DNA from: Alphaproteobacteria bacterium UBA6178
GTDB lineage: Bacteria; Pseudomonadota; Alphaproteobacteria; Rickettsiales; UBA3002
Direction of reading: 5' to 3'
Length of the DNA stretch: 18,416 nt
NCBI GenBank assembly: GCA_002422205.1
Contig: DITS01000014.1
Coordinates: 1 to 18,416, forward strand
Made by a program: the position numbers and the translations under genes. The notes below the pieces were generated by a model, which was given only the letters and a program-made list of their open reading frames with translations, ran no database searches and was not told where the DNA came from. Of the stretch, positions 1-6,221 are shown piece by piece (the stretch's first letter is position 1; the number at the start of each line of letters is the position of its first letter).

Positions 1-89
1 CGCTCGACGCCAGCATCTCATCCCAACGCAGATACTGGTGTCAAGCACCCGTAGACAATGAAGTAACCTAAGGCTCAGTCTCTATGCTT

Positions 90-124
90 CCCCCTCTCCC
101 TTTGGATGCGGGTCGGGGTGATGG
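90..124. repeat. Remnant of CCCTCTCCCT/GGGTCGGGGTGA repeat (family F)
   Basis: The segment CCCCTCTCCCTTT...GGGTCGGGGTGA matches both flanks of the intact family F palindrome at 16751-16788, which also carries CCCTCTCCCT and GGGTCGGGGTGA. Here the inner GGGAGAGGG arm is degenerate, so the palindrome is broken. No gene was recognised in 1-214. The stretch around 56-84 (CAATGAAG...CCTAAGGCTCAGTCTC) weakly resembles a shortened family A element. Confidence 0.5.
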
Positions 125-141
125 CTCTTGCTGACTTACTT

Positions 142-188
142 GTCATGCTGAATATTCCAGAGCGCAGCATCTCACGCCACAGGATGAC
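142..188. repeat. Short copy of GTCATGCTG...AGGATGAC repeat (family E)
   Basis: It begins GTCATGCTG, contains GCGCAGCATCTCACGCCA and ends CAGGATGAC. The same blocks in the same order occur in the longer element at 11367-11464. The GTCAT start and ATGAC end are shared with the other intergenic palindromes of this window. A small perfect hairpin, CCCGA-GTA-TCGGG (188-200), follows it just before the end of the M48 protease gene. Confidence 0.55.
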
Positions 189-214
189 CCGAGTATCGGG
201 TAAAGGACAGCACT

Positions 215-1036
215 CTATTTCCAACTCGGCGGCAGGGTCTCGCGCGTGTCGGCGTCGAAAAATCGAATCCTTTCTTTTACCATTTCGATACGCTCATCTG
301 TCATCGGGTGAGTAGAGCCATAGCCCAGCCATTCCTTCCGGCCATGATGCGCCTGCACCGCTTCGAAAAATTCGGTGGCACCACCCGCATGGTCATAATG
401 CTCCAGCAAGGCTTGCAGCCCATGCATATCCGCTACGCGTTCCTGATTACGTGAGTGGCGGCTGTGACTCAGCGCCAATGATGTATTGCCGATGAGGCTG
501 CTAATACCGCTATCCTCACCCAGCAGCAGCAAGCCGGTGAAGCTGACCACCAGCCCGCGCCCCAGCCCACGCAAATGATCACGGCTGGCAAAATGGCCCA
601 ACTCATGACCGAGCACAAACACCAGCGCATTTTCACTTTGCAGCGCATCAAGCAACCCTTGGGTAAGCACAATCACACCACCGGGCACCGCATAGGCATT
701 AATCGCGTCATCTTCATCGAGCATGATGGTGAAATCATAACCGGCAGGCTTACTCTCAGACGGCAGCGAATCCAGCAGTTGCTGCAGTTTGGACACTATT
801 TCCGCCTTGTCTTTTTGGGCTTCGGGCAGAATATGCTCCAGCCCCATACGCGAAAACAGCCATTTCTCCTGCTCAATGCTGACATGGTCGACAATCCGGT
901 CGACTACCATGCCCGACACCCAGTACAGGCCAAACAACAACCCGCCGATGATCGCCAGAAATTTAGCAAATTCGAGCAACGGGTTGGATGTTGTCACATT
1001 CACGCTATCGTCAAATTGCGTTGGACGGTATTGCAT
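215..1036 (-). CDS. M48-family zinc metalloprotease, membrane-anchored
   Basis: This 273-residue protein has the M48 signature. The zinc/catalytic motif HELGH is at residues 144-148, the downstream glutamate ligand is probably E199 in NQERVAD, and NAYAVPGG (about 113-120) is the conserved strand before the active helix. Residues about 22-45 form a transmembrane segment, and a second hydrophobic stretch (about 161-173) follows the HELGH helix. M48 enzymes of this size typically act in membrane or envelope protein quality control; the substrate cannot be read here. It starts 2 nt after the stop of the preceding UPF0145 gene, so it is the last gene of a three-gene minus-strand operon. It ends in TAG, and no terminator hairpin with a T-run was seen after it. 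Confidence 0.88.
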   Translation of the reverse strand: MQYRPTQFDDSVNVTTSNPLLEFAKFLAIIGGLLFGLYWVSGMVVDRIVDHVSIEQEKWLFSRMGLEHILPEAQKDKAEIVSKLQQLLDSLPSESKPAGYDFTIMLDEDDAINAYAVPGGVIVLTQGLLDALQSENALVFVLGHELGHFASRDHLRGLGRGLVVSFTGLLLLGEDSGISSLIGNTSLALSHSRHSRNQERVADMHGLQALLEHYDHAGGATEFFEAVQAHHGRKEWLGYGSTHPMTDERIEMVKERIRFFDADTRETLPPSWK

Positions 1037-1038
1037 CG

Positions 1039-1464
1039 TTATTCGCGATAATACAAGGCCGTGCCATAAGCCACCGCTTCCACTTGCCAGGCACTCACCT
1101 CCGTGGTCTGAATGCGCATCTGAATCACCATTTTCGCATCCTGTGCCTGCTCACGCATGCGCAGGACCGCTTCGCGGCGGGCGCGGTCTACCACGCTTTC
1201 GGCCACTGCGATATTACCGCCAAACAGGCTCCATAGTCCAGCCAGTGTTTGTTTGAAATAATCCGCCGCGATAACGACCGAGCCGCTAACCAGTTCGGTA
1301 TGAATCACCCGCTCCGGCTCGGGCACTATGCTGTGGTTCAGCATGGGAATAGTGAGCATGCGCGCCTCGCGCTCACGAATGGAGCGGTAATGTTTTTTTT
1401 CGATGAATGTGCCAATAAAATAGCTCACGCTGAACACCAGTATAATAAGTGTCAGGTTACTCAT
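1039..1464 (-). CDS. UPF0145/YbjQ-like protein with N-terminal membrane anchor
   Basis: This 141-residue protein has a hydrophobic N-terminus (about residues 3-19, LTLIILVFSVSYFIGTF). A YbjQ/UPF0145-like domain follows, with VVIAADYF, a central FGG, and the RAR-EAVLRMREQA helix that matches the ERM/REQA helix of the upstream gene product. The family is often annotated as heavy-metal-binding but its function is not established. Its start overlaps the upstream stop as ATGA (1461-1464), and the protease gene follows after 2 nt. Translation of the three genes is therefore probably coupled. Compared with the canonical soluble family member next door, this copy has a membrane anchor and a longer N-terminus. 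Confidence 0.72.
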   Translation of the reverse strand: MSNLTLIILVFSVSYFIGTFIEKKHYRSIREREARMLTIPMLNHSIVPEPERVIHTELVSGSVVIAADYFKQTLAGLWSLFGGNIAVAESVVDRARREAVLRMREQAQDAKMVIQMRIQTTEVSAWQVEAVAYGTALYYRE

Positions 1465-1778
1465 AACGCGATCTTTACTGCGGTGCCATACACAAAAATC
1501 TCTGCCGCGCCCGCCGCAATGGCCGAGGTGGAGTAGCGTATATTCACAATTGCATTGGCCCCTGCCAGTGTGGCTTGTTGCTTCATGCGTTCCATCGCCT
1601 GCTCGCGTGATTCATTTAGCAGCTCCGTGTAGCCTTTCAACTCACCACCGAATACATTTTTAAGGCCCGCTGCAAAATCGCGCCCTGCATGCTTGGCACG
1701 CACGCTGCTGCCATTCACAATGCCGTAATGCTCGGTAATGGTGCGCCCGGGCACCTGTTCTAATGTGGTTAAAATCAT
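1461..1778 (-). CDS. UPF0145 (YbjQ-family) protein
   Basis: This is a protein of about 105 residues spanning the whole UPF0145 family: MILTT at the start, the EHYGIVNGSSV strand, FGGELKGYTELL, the ESREQAMERM helix, and A-AIVNIRY leading to YGTAVKI. An in-frame GTG lies two codons upstream (1782-1784), but it abuts the Shine-Dalgarno AGGGGAG (1784-1790). The ATG at 1776-1778 has ideal 5-nt spacing and matches the family start, so it is preferred. It is the first gene of the operon with the membrane-anchored paralogue and the M48 protease. The function is unknown; oligomeric metal-binding has been suggested for the family. Confidence 0.85.
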   Translation of the reverse strand: MILTTLEQVPGRTITEHYGIVNGSSVRAKHAGRDFAAGLKNVFGGELKGYTELLNESREQAMERMKQQATLAGANAIVNIRYSTSAIAAGAAEIFVYGTAVKIAL

Positions 1779-1877
1779 AGTCACTCCCCTGTTGTTATCC
1801 GCATAATACCCGCATTTTATGCAACAAAATAGCGCAACCTACTTGTTCTCCACAGCAATTCATGCCATATCAGGCTC

Positions 1878-2534
1878 ATGAACACGCCATCCCTCATCAT
1901 CGCCATCCCCAAAGGCCGCATTTTTGACGAGCTGGGGCCTATTCTTTCGCATGTCGGCATCGAGCCGGAGGCGGATTTTTTTGACGAGCACTCACGCAAA
2001 TTGCAATTTGCCACCAATCAGTCGCATATTTCCTTCATCCGCGTGCGCAGTTTTGACGTGGCAACCTTTGTCGCCTTCGGCGCAGCGCAGTTGGGGATTG
2101 TCGGCTCCGATGTGCTGTATGAGCATGACTATCCCGATCTCTATGCCCCGCTCGATCTGGGCATTGGCCGTTGCCGCCTCAGCGTTGCCGAGCCTGTCGA
2201 TCTGCCCGATGCGGGCCGTGTCAGCCACATGCGCGTTGCCACCAAATATCCCAAACTCACGCGCGACTTTTACGCGCAGCGCGGCATTCAGGCCGAATGT
2301 ATCAAGCTCAATGGCGCGATGGAGCTGGCCCCGCAAGTCGGGCTGGCAGAGCGTATCGTCGATCTGGTGTCCACCGGCAGCACCTTAAAAGCCAACGGTC
2401 TGCGCGAGGTGGAAGTGATACTCGAGGTCTCCTCGCGCCTCATCGTCAACCGTACCGCACTCAAAACCCAAGGCGACATGCTCAGCCCGCTGCTCAGCCG
2501 ATTCGAGGAGGCCGTGCATGCCACAACGCCTTGA
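1878..2534 (+). CDS. hisG: ATP phosphoribosyltransferase, short form (HisG)
   Basis: It catalyses the first step of histidine synthesis, the condensation of ATP with PRPP, in the cytoplasm. The protein is 218 residues, the length of the short HisG form, which lacks the C-terminal regulatory domain. Visible motifs are IAIPKGRIFDE (8-18), LGIVGSDVL (72-80), and the PRPP-binding loop DLVSTGSTLKANGL (about 162-175). Short HisG enzymes normally need the HisZ subunit, and no hisZ is in this window. The ATG at 1878 follows AGG by a few nt. hisD starts inside its last codons (17-nt overlap), so the two are co-translated. Confidence 0.95.
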   Translation: MNTPSLIIAIPKGRIFDELGPILSHVGIEPEADFFDEHSRKLQFATNQSHISFIRVRSFDVATFVAFGAAQLGIVGSDVLYEHDYPDLYAPLDLGIGRCRLSVAEPVDLPDAGRVSHMRVATKYPKLTRDFYAQRGIQAECIKLNGAMELAPQVGLAERIVDLVSTGSTLKANGLREVEVILEVSSRLIVNRTALKTQGDMLSPLLSRFEEAVHATTP

Positions 2535-3807
2535 CGCCACCAGCCCGAATTTTGCCACACAGTTCGACGCGCTGCTGCATCAACGCGAAGCGGATGAGGC
2601 CGATGTCAGCACCATCGTGCGCGATATCATGGCTGATGTGCGCCGCGAAGGCGACGCCGCCATCTTACGCTACACCCAGCAATTCGACGCGCTGACACTC
2701 TGCGCTGAGAGCATGCGCGTCTCACCGGAACGCATCGAGCAAGCCCAGCGTGATTGCCCCGCCGATATTATCGCCGCGCTCACCACGGCAGCGGCACGTA
2801 TCCGCAGTTATCATGATAAACAACTGCCCGATGACAAGCTCTACACCGATGACACCGGCACCCAACTCGGCTGGCGCTGGAACGCGATCGATGCGGTGGG
2901 GCTGTATGTCCCCGGCGGTCGCGCCAGCTATCCCAGCTCGGTGCTGATGAATGCCATTCCGGCGCGCGTCGCAGGCGTGCACCGGCTGGTGATGGTGGTG
3001 CCCACTCCCAATGGCGACGTGAATCCGGCGATTTTCGTGGCCGCACAGCTCGCGCAGGTGGATGAAATCTACACCATCGGCGGCGCGCAGGCGATTGCGG
3101 CGCTGGCCTATGGCACTGCCAGCATTGCAGCGGTCGATATGATCGTCGGCCCCGGTAACGCCTATGTCGCCGAAGCCAAGCGGCAGGTATTCGGCCATGT
3201 TGGTATCGATATGATCGCAGGGCCGTCTGAAATAGTGGTGCTGGCCGACGCACAAAATAACCCTGACTGGATCGCCGCTGATTTGCTCTCGCAAGCCGAG
3301 CATGACCCCACCGCGCAATCCATCCTCTTCACCGATGACGCCGCCTTTGCGCAAGCCGTCTGCGATGCGGTGGAACGCACCCTGCAAAGCCTCTCGCGTC
3401 AATCCATTGCCGCTGCCTCATGGCGCGATTATGGTGCGGTAATTACCGTGCCTTCACTTGACGGTGCCATCCCACTCATCAACCGCCTCGCGCCCGAGCA
3501 TCTGGAGCTGGCGGTCGATAAGCCCGAATCTTATCTGCATGCCATCCGTCATGCCGGTGCGATTTTTATGGGCCGCCACACGCCCGAAGCCATCGGCGAT
3601 TATATCGCCGGTCCGTCGCATGTATTGCCCACCTCGCGTACGGCGCGGTTTTCATCGGGCTTGTCGGTCTATCATTTCATCAAAAAAACGTCGCTCATCG
3701 GCTGCAGCGCGGCTTCCATTCAAGCCATCGGCCCCCAAGCCGAAGCCCTCGCCCATTGCGAAGGCCTGAGCGCGCATGCGCTTTCCATCACGAAACGGTT
3801 GGAGTAG
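2518..3807 (+). CDS. hisD: Histidinol dehydrogenase (HisD)
   Basis: It catalyses the last two oxidations, from histidinol to histidine, using NAD and zinc. The 429-residue protein is full length. Family landmarks are VPGGRASYPS (131-140), the GPGNAYVAEAK segment (211-221) and DMIAGPSEIV (231-240). Zinc ligands are Q259 and H262 (in SQAEHDP), D361 and H420, and the catalytic pair is E327-H328 in APEHLE. All expected key residues are present. The Shine-Dalgarno GAGGAGG lies inside hisG, 6 nt before the ATG, and the gene overlaps hisG by 17 nt in another frame. It ends in TAG, immediately followed by a family A repeat. Confidence 0.97.
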   Translation: MPQRLDATSPNFATQFDALLHQREADEADVSTIVRDIMADVRREGDAAILRYTQQFDALTLCAESMRVSPERIEQAQRDCPADIIAALTTAAARIRSYHDKQLPDDKLYTDDTGTQLGWRWNAIDAVGLYVPGGRASYPSSVLMNAIPARVAGVHRLVMVVPTPNGDVNPAIFVAAQLAQVDEIYTIGGAQAIAALAYGTASIAAVDMIVGPGNAYVAEAKRQVFGHVGIDMIAGPSEIVVLADAQNNPDWIAADLLSQAEHDPTAQSILFTDDAAFAQAVCDAVERTLQSLSRQSIAAASWRDYGAVITVPSLDGAIPLINRLAPEHLELAVDKPESYLHAIRHAGAIFMGRHTPEAIGDYIAGPSHVLPTSRTARFSSGLSVYHFIKKTSLIGCSAASIQAIGPQAEALAHCEGLSAHALSITKRLE

Positions 3808-3896
3808 TTTTCTGTTCGCTCCTGCTCCGGCCTACTGCCTCCGCAATGAGCCTAATGCTTCGCGCACTAAAGGCTCGGTCTTTCTTCTCTTCCTAT
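3808..3896 (+). repeat. Family A intergenic element, copy 1
   Basis: This is one of four related elements of about 90 nt, each beginning at a gene's TAG stop. Blocks shared with copies at 4932, 9616 and 16613 are TTTT-TGTTCG-TCC-GCT, CGCAATGAGCCTAA, a short GC hairpin around TTCG, CACTAAAGGCTCGG, and a pyrimidine-rich tail. The T-run lies before the hairpin, so it is not a classical intrinsic terminator for the upstream gene. Confidence 0.75.
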
Positions 3897-3905
3897 GTAA
3901 TCTGC

Positions 3906-3930
3906 CATACCCGCTTTCGCGGGAATGACA
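3906..3930. repeat. Family B palindrome (CCCGC/GCGGG), copy 1
   Basis: CATACCCGCTTTCGCGGGAATGAC is an imperfect palindrome ending in ATGAC. It is the reverse-oriented relative of GTCATTCCCGCGAAAGCGGG at 5042 and 16714. The ATTCCC-N8-GGGAAT pattern resembles the dRS3-type repeats described in Neisseria, but homology to those is not implied. Confidence 0.7.
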
Positions 3931-3941
3931 ATAATAAAGCA

Positions 3942-3985
3942 GATCCCCGGGCTCGGCTACGCCGCCCCGAGGATGACGGTATCAT
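3942..3985. repeat. Family C element (CCCCGGG...CCCCGAGGATGAC), copy 1
   Basis: It begins GATCCCCGGG and ends CCGAGGATGACGGTATCAT. It can fold as CGGG-CT-CGGC-TAC-GCCG-C-CCCG. Close copies are at 5122-5163 and 16854-16897, each after a family B and before a family D element. Confidence 0.75.
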
Positions 3986-3990
3986 AAGAA

Positions 3991-4067
3991 GTCACCCCGT
4001 GCTTGTCACGGGGTCCGGCCTTGCTACCCTTAAAGACAGTCCAGACCCCGTCATGCGACGGGGTGAC
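3991..4067. repeat. Family D double palindrome, copy 1 (77 nt)
   Basis: It begins GTCACCCCGTGCTTGTCACG and ends GCGACGGGGTGAC, so the ends are inverted repeats. Each end is itself a small palindrome (CACCCCGT/ACGGGGT and ACCCCGTC/GACGGGGT). It is identical over all 77 nt to the copy at 16905-16981. A copy with an internal deletion is at 9722-9775 and a half copy at 5173-5203. It lies about 85 nt upstream of the UPF0262 start. Confidence 0.9.
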
Positions 4068-4152
4068 AAAACAATATCATCAAATCTCAAACCTTTACAA
4101 ATTGTCACACAATCTTCTACCGCACTGCAACATAATTTGTTATAGTAGCGGA

Positions 4153-4632
4153 ATGGATGTATTGGAAAAAACGGACCGTATCGCCTCTATCGTCTTGGAT
4201 GATATGAGCATTACCCGCCGCGCCCCAGAAGTGGAGCGCGAAAGGCAAACCGCGATTGCCGATCTGATCGCCAGTAATTATTTTGCGCCCGTCGGGCTGA
4301 ATAATGGGCCGTATGATCTGTTATTACGCGCCTGCGATAACCGTCTTACCTTCTGTATTTCCAGCAATACAATCTCTCAGCCCGAAGAAATACGCGTTTC
4401 CATCAAGCCCTTTCAGCGCATCATCAAAGATTATTTTATGATGGTGGAGAGCTATCTGGCAGCCATCAATGGCGGCCAGCCGCATCGCATCGAAGCCATC
4501 GATATGGGGCGTCGCGGCGTGCATAATGAAGGCTCCGAATTACTGCAAACCACGCTGGAAGATAAAATAAACCTTGATTTTGATACCGCTCGTCGTCTAT
4601 TTACGCTGATCTGCGTATTGCATATTAAATAA
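4153..4632 (+). CDS. UPF0262 family protein
   Basis: This 159-residue protein spans the whole alphaproteobacterial UPF0262 family. It has the DRIASIVLDD start, FAPVG..NGPYDLLL, the FQRIIKDYFMM-ESY block, and the very conserved EAIDMGRRGVHNEGSELL and FDTARRLFTLICVLH near the C-terminus. The function is unknown. The ATG at 4153 is chosen because upstream codons of the open frame run through repeat D and do not match the family. No good Shine-Dalgarno precedes it. A TATAGT box lies 6 nt before the ATG, which would fit a leaderless message, but the -35 is poor. Its place between hisD and infA is typical of alphaproteobacteria, although a phosphatase gene often found there is absent. Confidence 0.92.
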   Translation: MDVLEKTDRIASIVLDDMSITRRAPEVERERQTAIADLIASNYFAPVGLNNGPYDLLLRACDNRLTFCISSNTISQPEEIRVSIKPFQRIIKDYFMMVESYLAAINGGQPHRIEAIDMGRRGVHNEGSELLQTTLEDKINLDFDTARRLFTLICVLHIK

Positions 4633-4650
4633 GTGAGCAGCGTTCAGCGT

Positions 4651-4705
4651 CCAGAGTTCAGTAATATTGAATCCTGAACTCTGAGCTCTGGACTCTGAAC
4701 TCTGG
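4651..4705. repeat. Inverted repeat overlapping the infA ribosome binding site
   Basis: CCAGAGTTCAG (4651-4661) is exactly complementary in inverse to CTGAACTCTGG (4695-4705). A second, competing copy of the right arm, CTGAACTCTG, lies at 4674-4683, and GAGCTC at 4683-4688 is self-complementary. The last bases of the repeat (GG at 4704-4705) are the first bases of the GGAAG Shine-Dalgarno of infA. Confidence 0.85.
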
Positions 4706-4712
4706 AAGCTCA

Positions 4713-4931
4713 ATGACAAAAGAAGACTTACTTGAATTTGAAGGTGTGGTGGAAGAATTACTCCCCAATGCCATGTTCCGCGTGAAGCTGGAAAATGGCC
4801 ATGAAGTGTTAGCGCATACCTCCGGCAAAATGCGCAAAAACCGCATCCGCGTATTAGCGGGCGACAAAGTCACGGTTGAAATGACCCCCTATGATCTCTC
4901 CAAAGGCCGCATTAAATTTAGGCATAAGTAG
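4713..4931 (+). CDS. infA: Translation initiation factor IF-1
   Basis: This 72-residue protein is a single S1/OB-fold domain covering the whole of IF-1: EDLLEFEGVVEELLPNAMF, then FRVKLENGHEVLAHTSGKMR, then NRIRVLAGDKVTVEMTPYDL, then GRIKFRHK. IF-1 binds the 30S A site during initiation. The Shine-Dalgarno GGAAG (4704-4708) is 4 nt before the ATG and is partly formed by the end of an inverted repeat. The stop is TAG (4929-4931), and GAG plus a six-T run that opens a family A repeat follow it directly. Identification is certain in practice. Confidence 0.98.
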   Translation: MTKEDLLEFEGVVEELLPNAMFRVKLENGHEVLAHTSGKMRKNRIRVLAGDKVTVEMTPYDLSKGRIKFRHK

Positions 4932-5028
4932 GAGTTTTTTACGTTTGTTCCCGCTCCGGCCTACTGGCCTTAAGCGATGAACCTAACGCCTGCGGCGACT
5001 GAAGGCTCGGTCTCCTGACCTCGTTCTC
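4932..5028 (+). repeat. Family A intergenic element, copy 2
   Basis: It follows the infA TAG with GAGTTTTTT, then GTTCCCGCTCCGGCCTACTGG, GATGAACCTAACGCC, a CGCC-TG-CGGCG hairpin region, ACTGAAGGCTCGG and CCTCGTTCTC. It resembles the copy at 9616 most closely in the GATGAACCTAACGCC block. The T-run is offset by 3 nt from the stop compared with the other copies. Confidence 0.7.
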
Positions 5029-5041
5029 TATATATTATTCC

Positions 5042-5109
5042 GTCATTCCCGCGAAAGCGGGAATCTAGTCTTTCTTCCTTGTCTGGATACCCGCTTCCGC
5101 GGGTATGAC
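5042..5109. repeat. Family B palindrome pair, copy 2
   Basis: GTCATTCCCGCGAAAGCGGG (5042-5061) opens the element and TGGATACCCGCTTCCGCGGG...TATGAC closes it in inverse orientation. The 68-nt unit thus has GTCAT and ATGAC ends around two CCCGC/GCGGG palindromes. This is the same design as the family D double palindrome, with different arms. Confidence 0.75.
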
Positions 5110-5121
5110 AATGACAAAGGA

Positions 5122-5163
5122 GATACCCGGGATCGGCTATACCGCCCCAAGGATGACGATAAT
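5122..5163. repeat. Family C element, copy 2
   Basis: GATACCCGGGATCGGCTATA...CCGCCCCAAGGATGACGATA aligns along its length with the copies at 3942 and 16854, with several substitutions that weaken the hairpin. Confidence 0.7.
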
Positions 5164-5172
5164 TGAGAAATT

Positions 5173-5203
5173 GTCACCCCCTCGTATGACGGGGTCTGGC
5201 CTT
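5173..5203. repeat. Family D half copy
   Basis: GTCACCCCCTCGTATGACGG (5173-5192) followed by GGTCTGGCC matches, in inverse orientation, the right-hand palindrome of the full 77-nt family D unit. It is followed by a pyrimidine-rich stretch up to the maf start; nothing else was seen there. Confidence 0.65.
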
Positions 5204-5260
5204 CCTTCCCCCCATCCCCTTCCTTGCCAACATGCCGCTTCCTTGCTACATCTGTGCTCC

Positions 5261-5836
5261 ATGATGACCCATGCAGCTTTTATTCTGGCTTCTGCGTCGC
5301 CGCGTCGGTTGGCGTTACTCGCGAGTGTGGGCATCGCGCCGGATCACGTCATCCCCGCCGATCTCGATGAAACCCCGCACAAGGGCGAATTGCCACGTGA
5401 TTATGTTCAGCGTGTCGCGCGTGAGAAGGCGCAAGCTGTTGCTATCACATGCCCCCATGCCCGCATTTTGGCGGCTGATACGGTGGTGGCTGTCGGGCGC
5501 CGCATTCTACCCAAGGCCGAGGATGACGCCACCGCGCGCGACTGTTTGCGCTTGCTCTCTGGTCGCCGTCATCGTGTCTTCACGGCGGTGTGTATGCTTT
5601 TGCCCGATGGCAGCCCACGCGAAAAACTAGTGGAGACCGTGGTGCAATTTGCCCGCCTCACCCCGTCAATGATTGACGATTACATTGCCACTGGCGAATG
5701 GGACGGCAAAGCGGGCGGCTACGCCATTCAAGGCGCGGCACAAGCCTTCATCCCCTTTATTCGCGGCTCATACAGCAATGTGGTGGGCTTGCCGTTGGCA
5801 GAGGTGGCATTGATGCTCGGAGTTCGTGATTCGTGA
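5261..5836 (+). CDS. maf: Maf-family nucleoside triphosphate pyrophosphatase
   Basis: Maf proteins hydrolyse non-canonical or surplus nucleoside triphosphates to monophosphates. This 191-residue protein has the family motifs in order: FILASASPRRLALL (7-20), DETP (36-39), the ADTVV segment with probable catalytic D73, DYIATGEWDGKAGGYAIQG (140-158), and GSYSNVVGLPL (169-179). These fit the YhdE-type (dTTP/UTP) subgroup. The ATG at 5261 (or 5264) is chosen because the open frame upstream runs through repeats C and D. No clear Shine-Dalgarno is visible. Its TGA (5834-5836) lies in a palindrome shared with the convergent HIT gene. Confidence 0.92.
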   Translation: MMTHAAFILASASPRRLALLASVGIAPDHVIPADLDETPHKGELPRDYVQRVAREKAQAVAITCPHARILAADTVVAVGRRILPKAEDDATARDCLRLLSGRRHRVFTAVCMLLPDGSPREKLVETVVQFARLTPSMIDDYIATGEWDGKAGGYAIQGAAQAFIPFIRGSYSNVVGLPLAEVALMLGVRDS

Positions 5837-5863
5837 TTCGATAGAAAATAACGAATCACGAAC
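5822..5863. repeat. 13-bp inverted repeat between convergent maf and HIT genes
   Basis: GTTCGTGATTCGT (5822-5834) pairs perfectly with ACGAATCACGAAC (5851-5863) around a 16-nt A-rich loop. The last codons and stop of maf lie in the left arm and those of the HIT gene in the right arm. It may serve as a bidirectional 3' end, but neither side has a T-run typical of an intrinsic terminator. Confidence 0.85.
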
Positions 5864-6221
5864 CCCGCGCCAACAACTCACCCAGCGCCCTGCCACCCAA
5901 AATATGCACATGGAAATGCGGCACCGATTGCGAGGCATCGGCACCATGATTGGTAATCAGCCGATATCCCGTACGGTCAACGCCCAGCCGCGCGGCCACC
6001 TGTTGCACCGTGGTGAAAAATGCCGCGACTTTTTCGGCTCCCGCTTGCTGCATAAAATCATCGAAAGATACATATTCACCCTTCGGAATCACCAGCACAT
6101 GCACCGGTGCAGCGGGGGTAATATCATGAAACGCCAGCACCGCATCATCCTCATACGCGGTATTGGCGGGAATATCGCCGCGCAGGATTTTGGCAAAGAT
6201 ATTATCGCGGTCATAGCTCAT
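5856..6221 (-). CDS. HIT-family (HINT-like) nucleotide hydrolase
   Basis: This 121-residue protein has the histidine triad at residues 102-106 (HFHVH, followed by ILGG) and the HINT-type N-terminus (NIFAKILRGDIPANTAYEDD). Such proteins are purine-nucleoside phosphoramidases or hydrolases acting on AMP conjugates. It overlaps the nitroreductase stop as ATGA (6218-6221) and is the last gene of the hisE-nitroreductase-HIT operon. In many alphaproteobacteria a HIT gene directly follows hisE, which supports the assignment; here a nitroreductase lies between them. Its C-terminal codons are part of the palindrome at 5822-5863. Confidence 0.93.
   Translation of the reverse strand: MSYDRDNIFAKILRGDIPANTAYEDDAVLAFHDITPAAPVHVLVIPKGEYVSFDDFMQQAGAEKVAAFFTTVQQVAARLGVDRTGYRLITNHGADASQSVPHFHVHILGGRALGELLARGS

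Noticed and set aside
1792..1820. Promoter of hisG (TTGTTA-17-TTTTAT)
   Set aside because: Each box matches only 4 of 6 positions, and an equally plausible opposite-strand -10 (TATTAT) overlaps it; the evidence is too weak to list.
2722..3402. Long open frame on the minus strand inside hisD
   Set aside because: It is rich in His/Arg with no recognisable motif and lies opposite a certain gene; it is a GC-codon shadow.
3808..3896. Family A as a classical intrinsic terminator
   Set aside because: The T-run precedes rather than follows the hairpin in every copy, so the standard terminator layout is absent for the upstream gene.
4003..4152. N-terminal extension of the UPF0262 frame by 50 codons
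   Set aside because: The extension is translated from a family D repeat and has no family similarity; the conserved protein starts at 4153.
3808..5203. CRISPR array or similar from the repeated palindromes
   Set aside because: The repeats are of different families, irregularly spaced, without constant-length spacers, and no cas-like genes are present.
5105..5260. Long N-terminal extension of Maf
   Set aside because: It runs through family B, C and D repeats; Maf proteins begin close to the SASPRR motif, so 5261/5264 is the better start.
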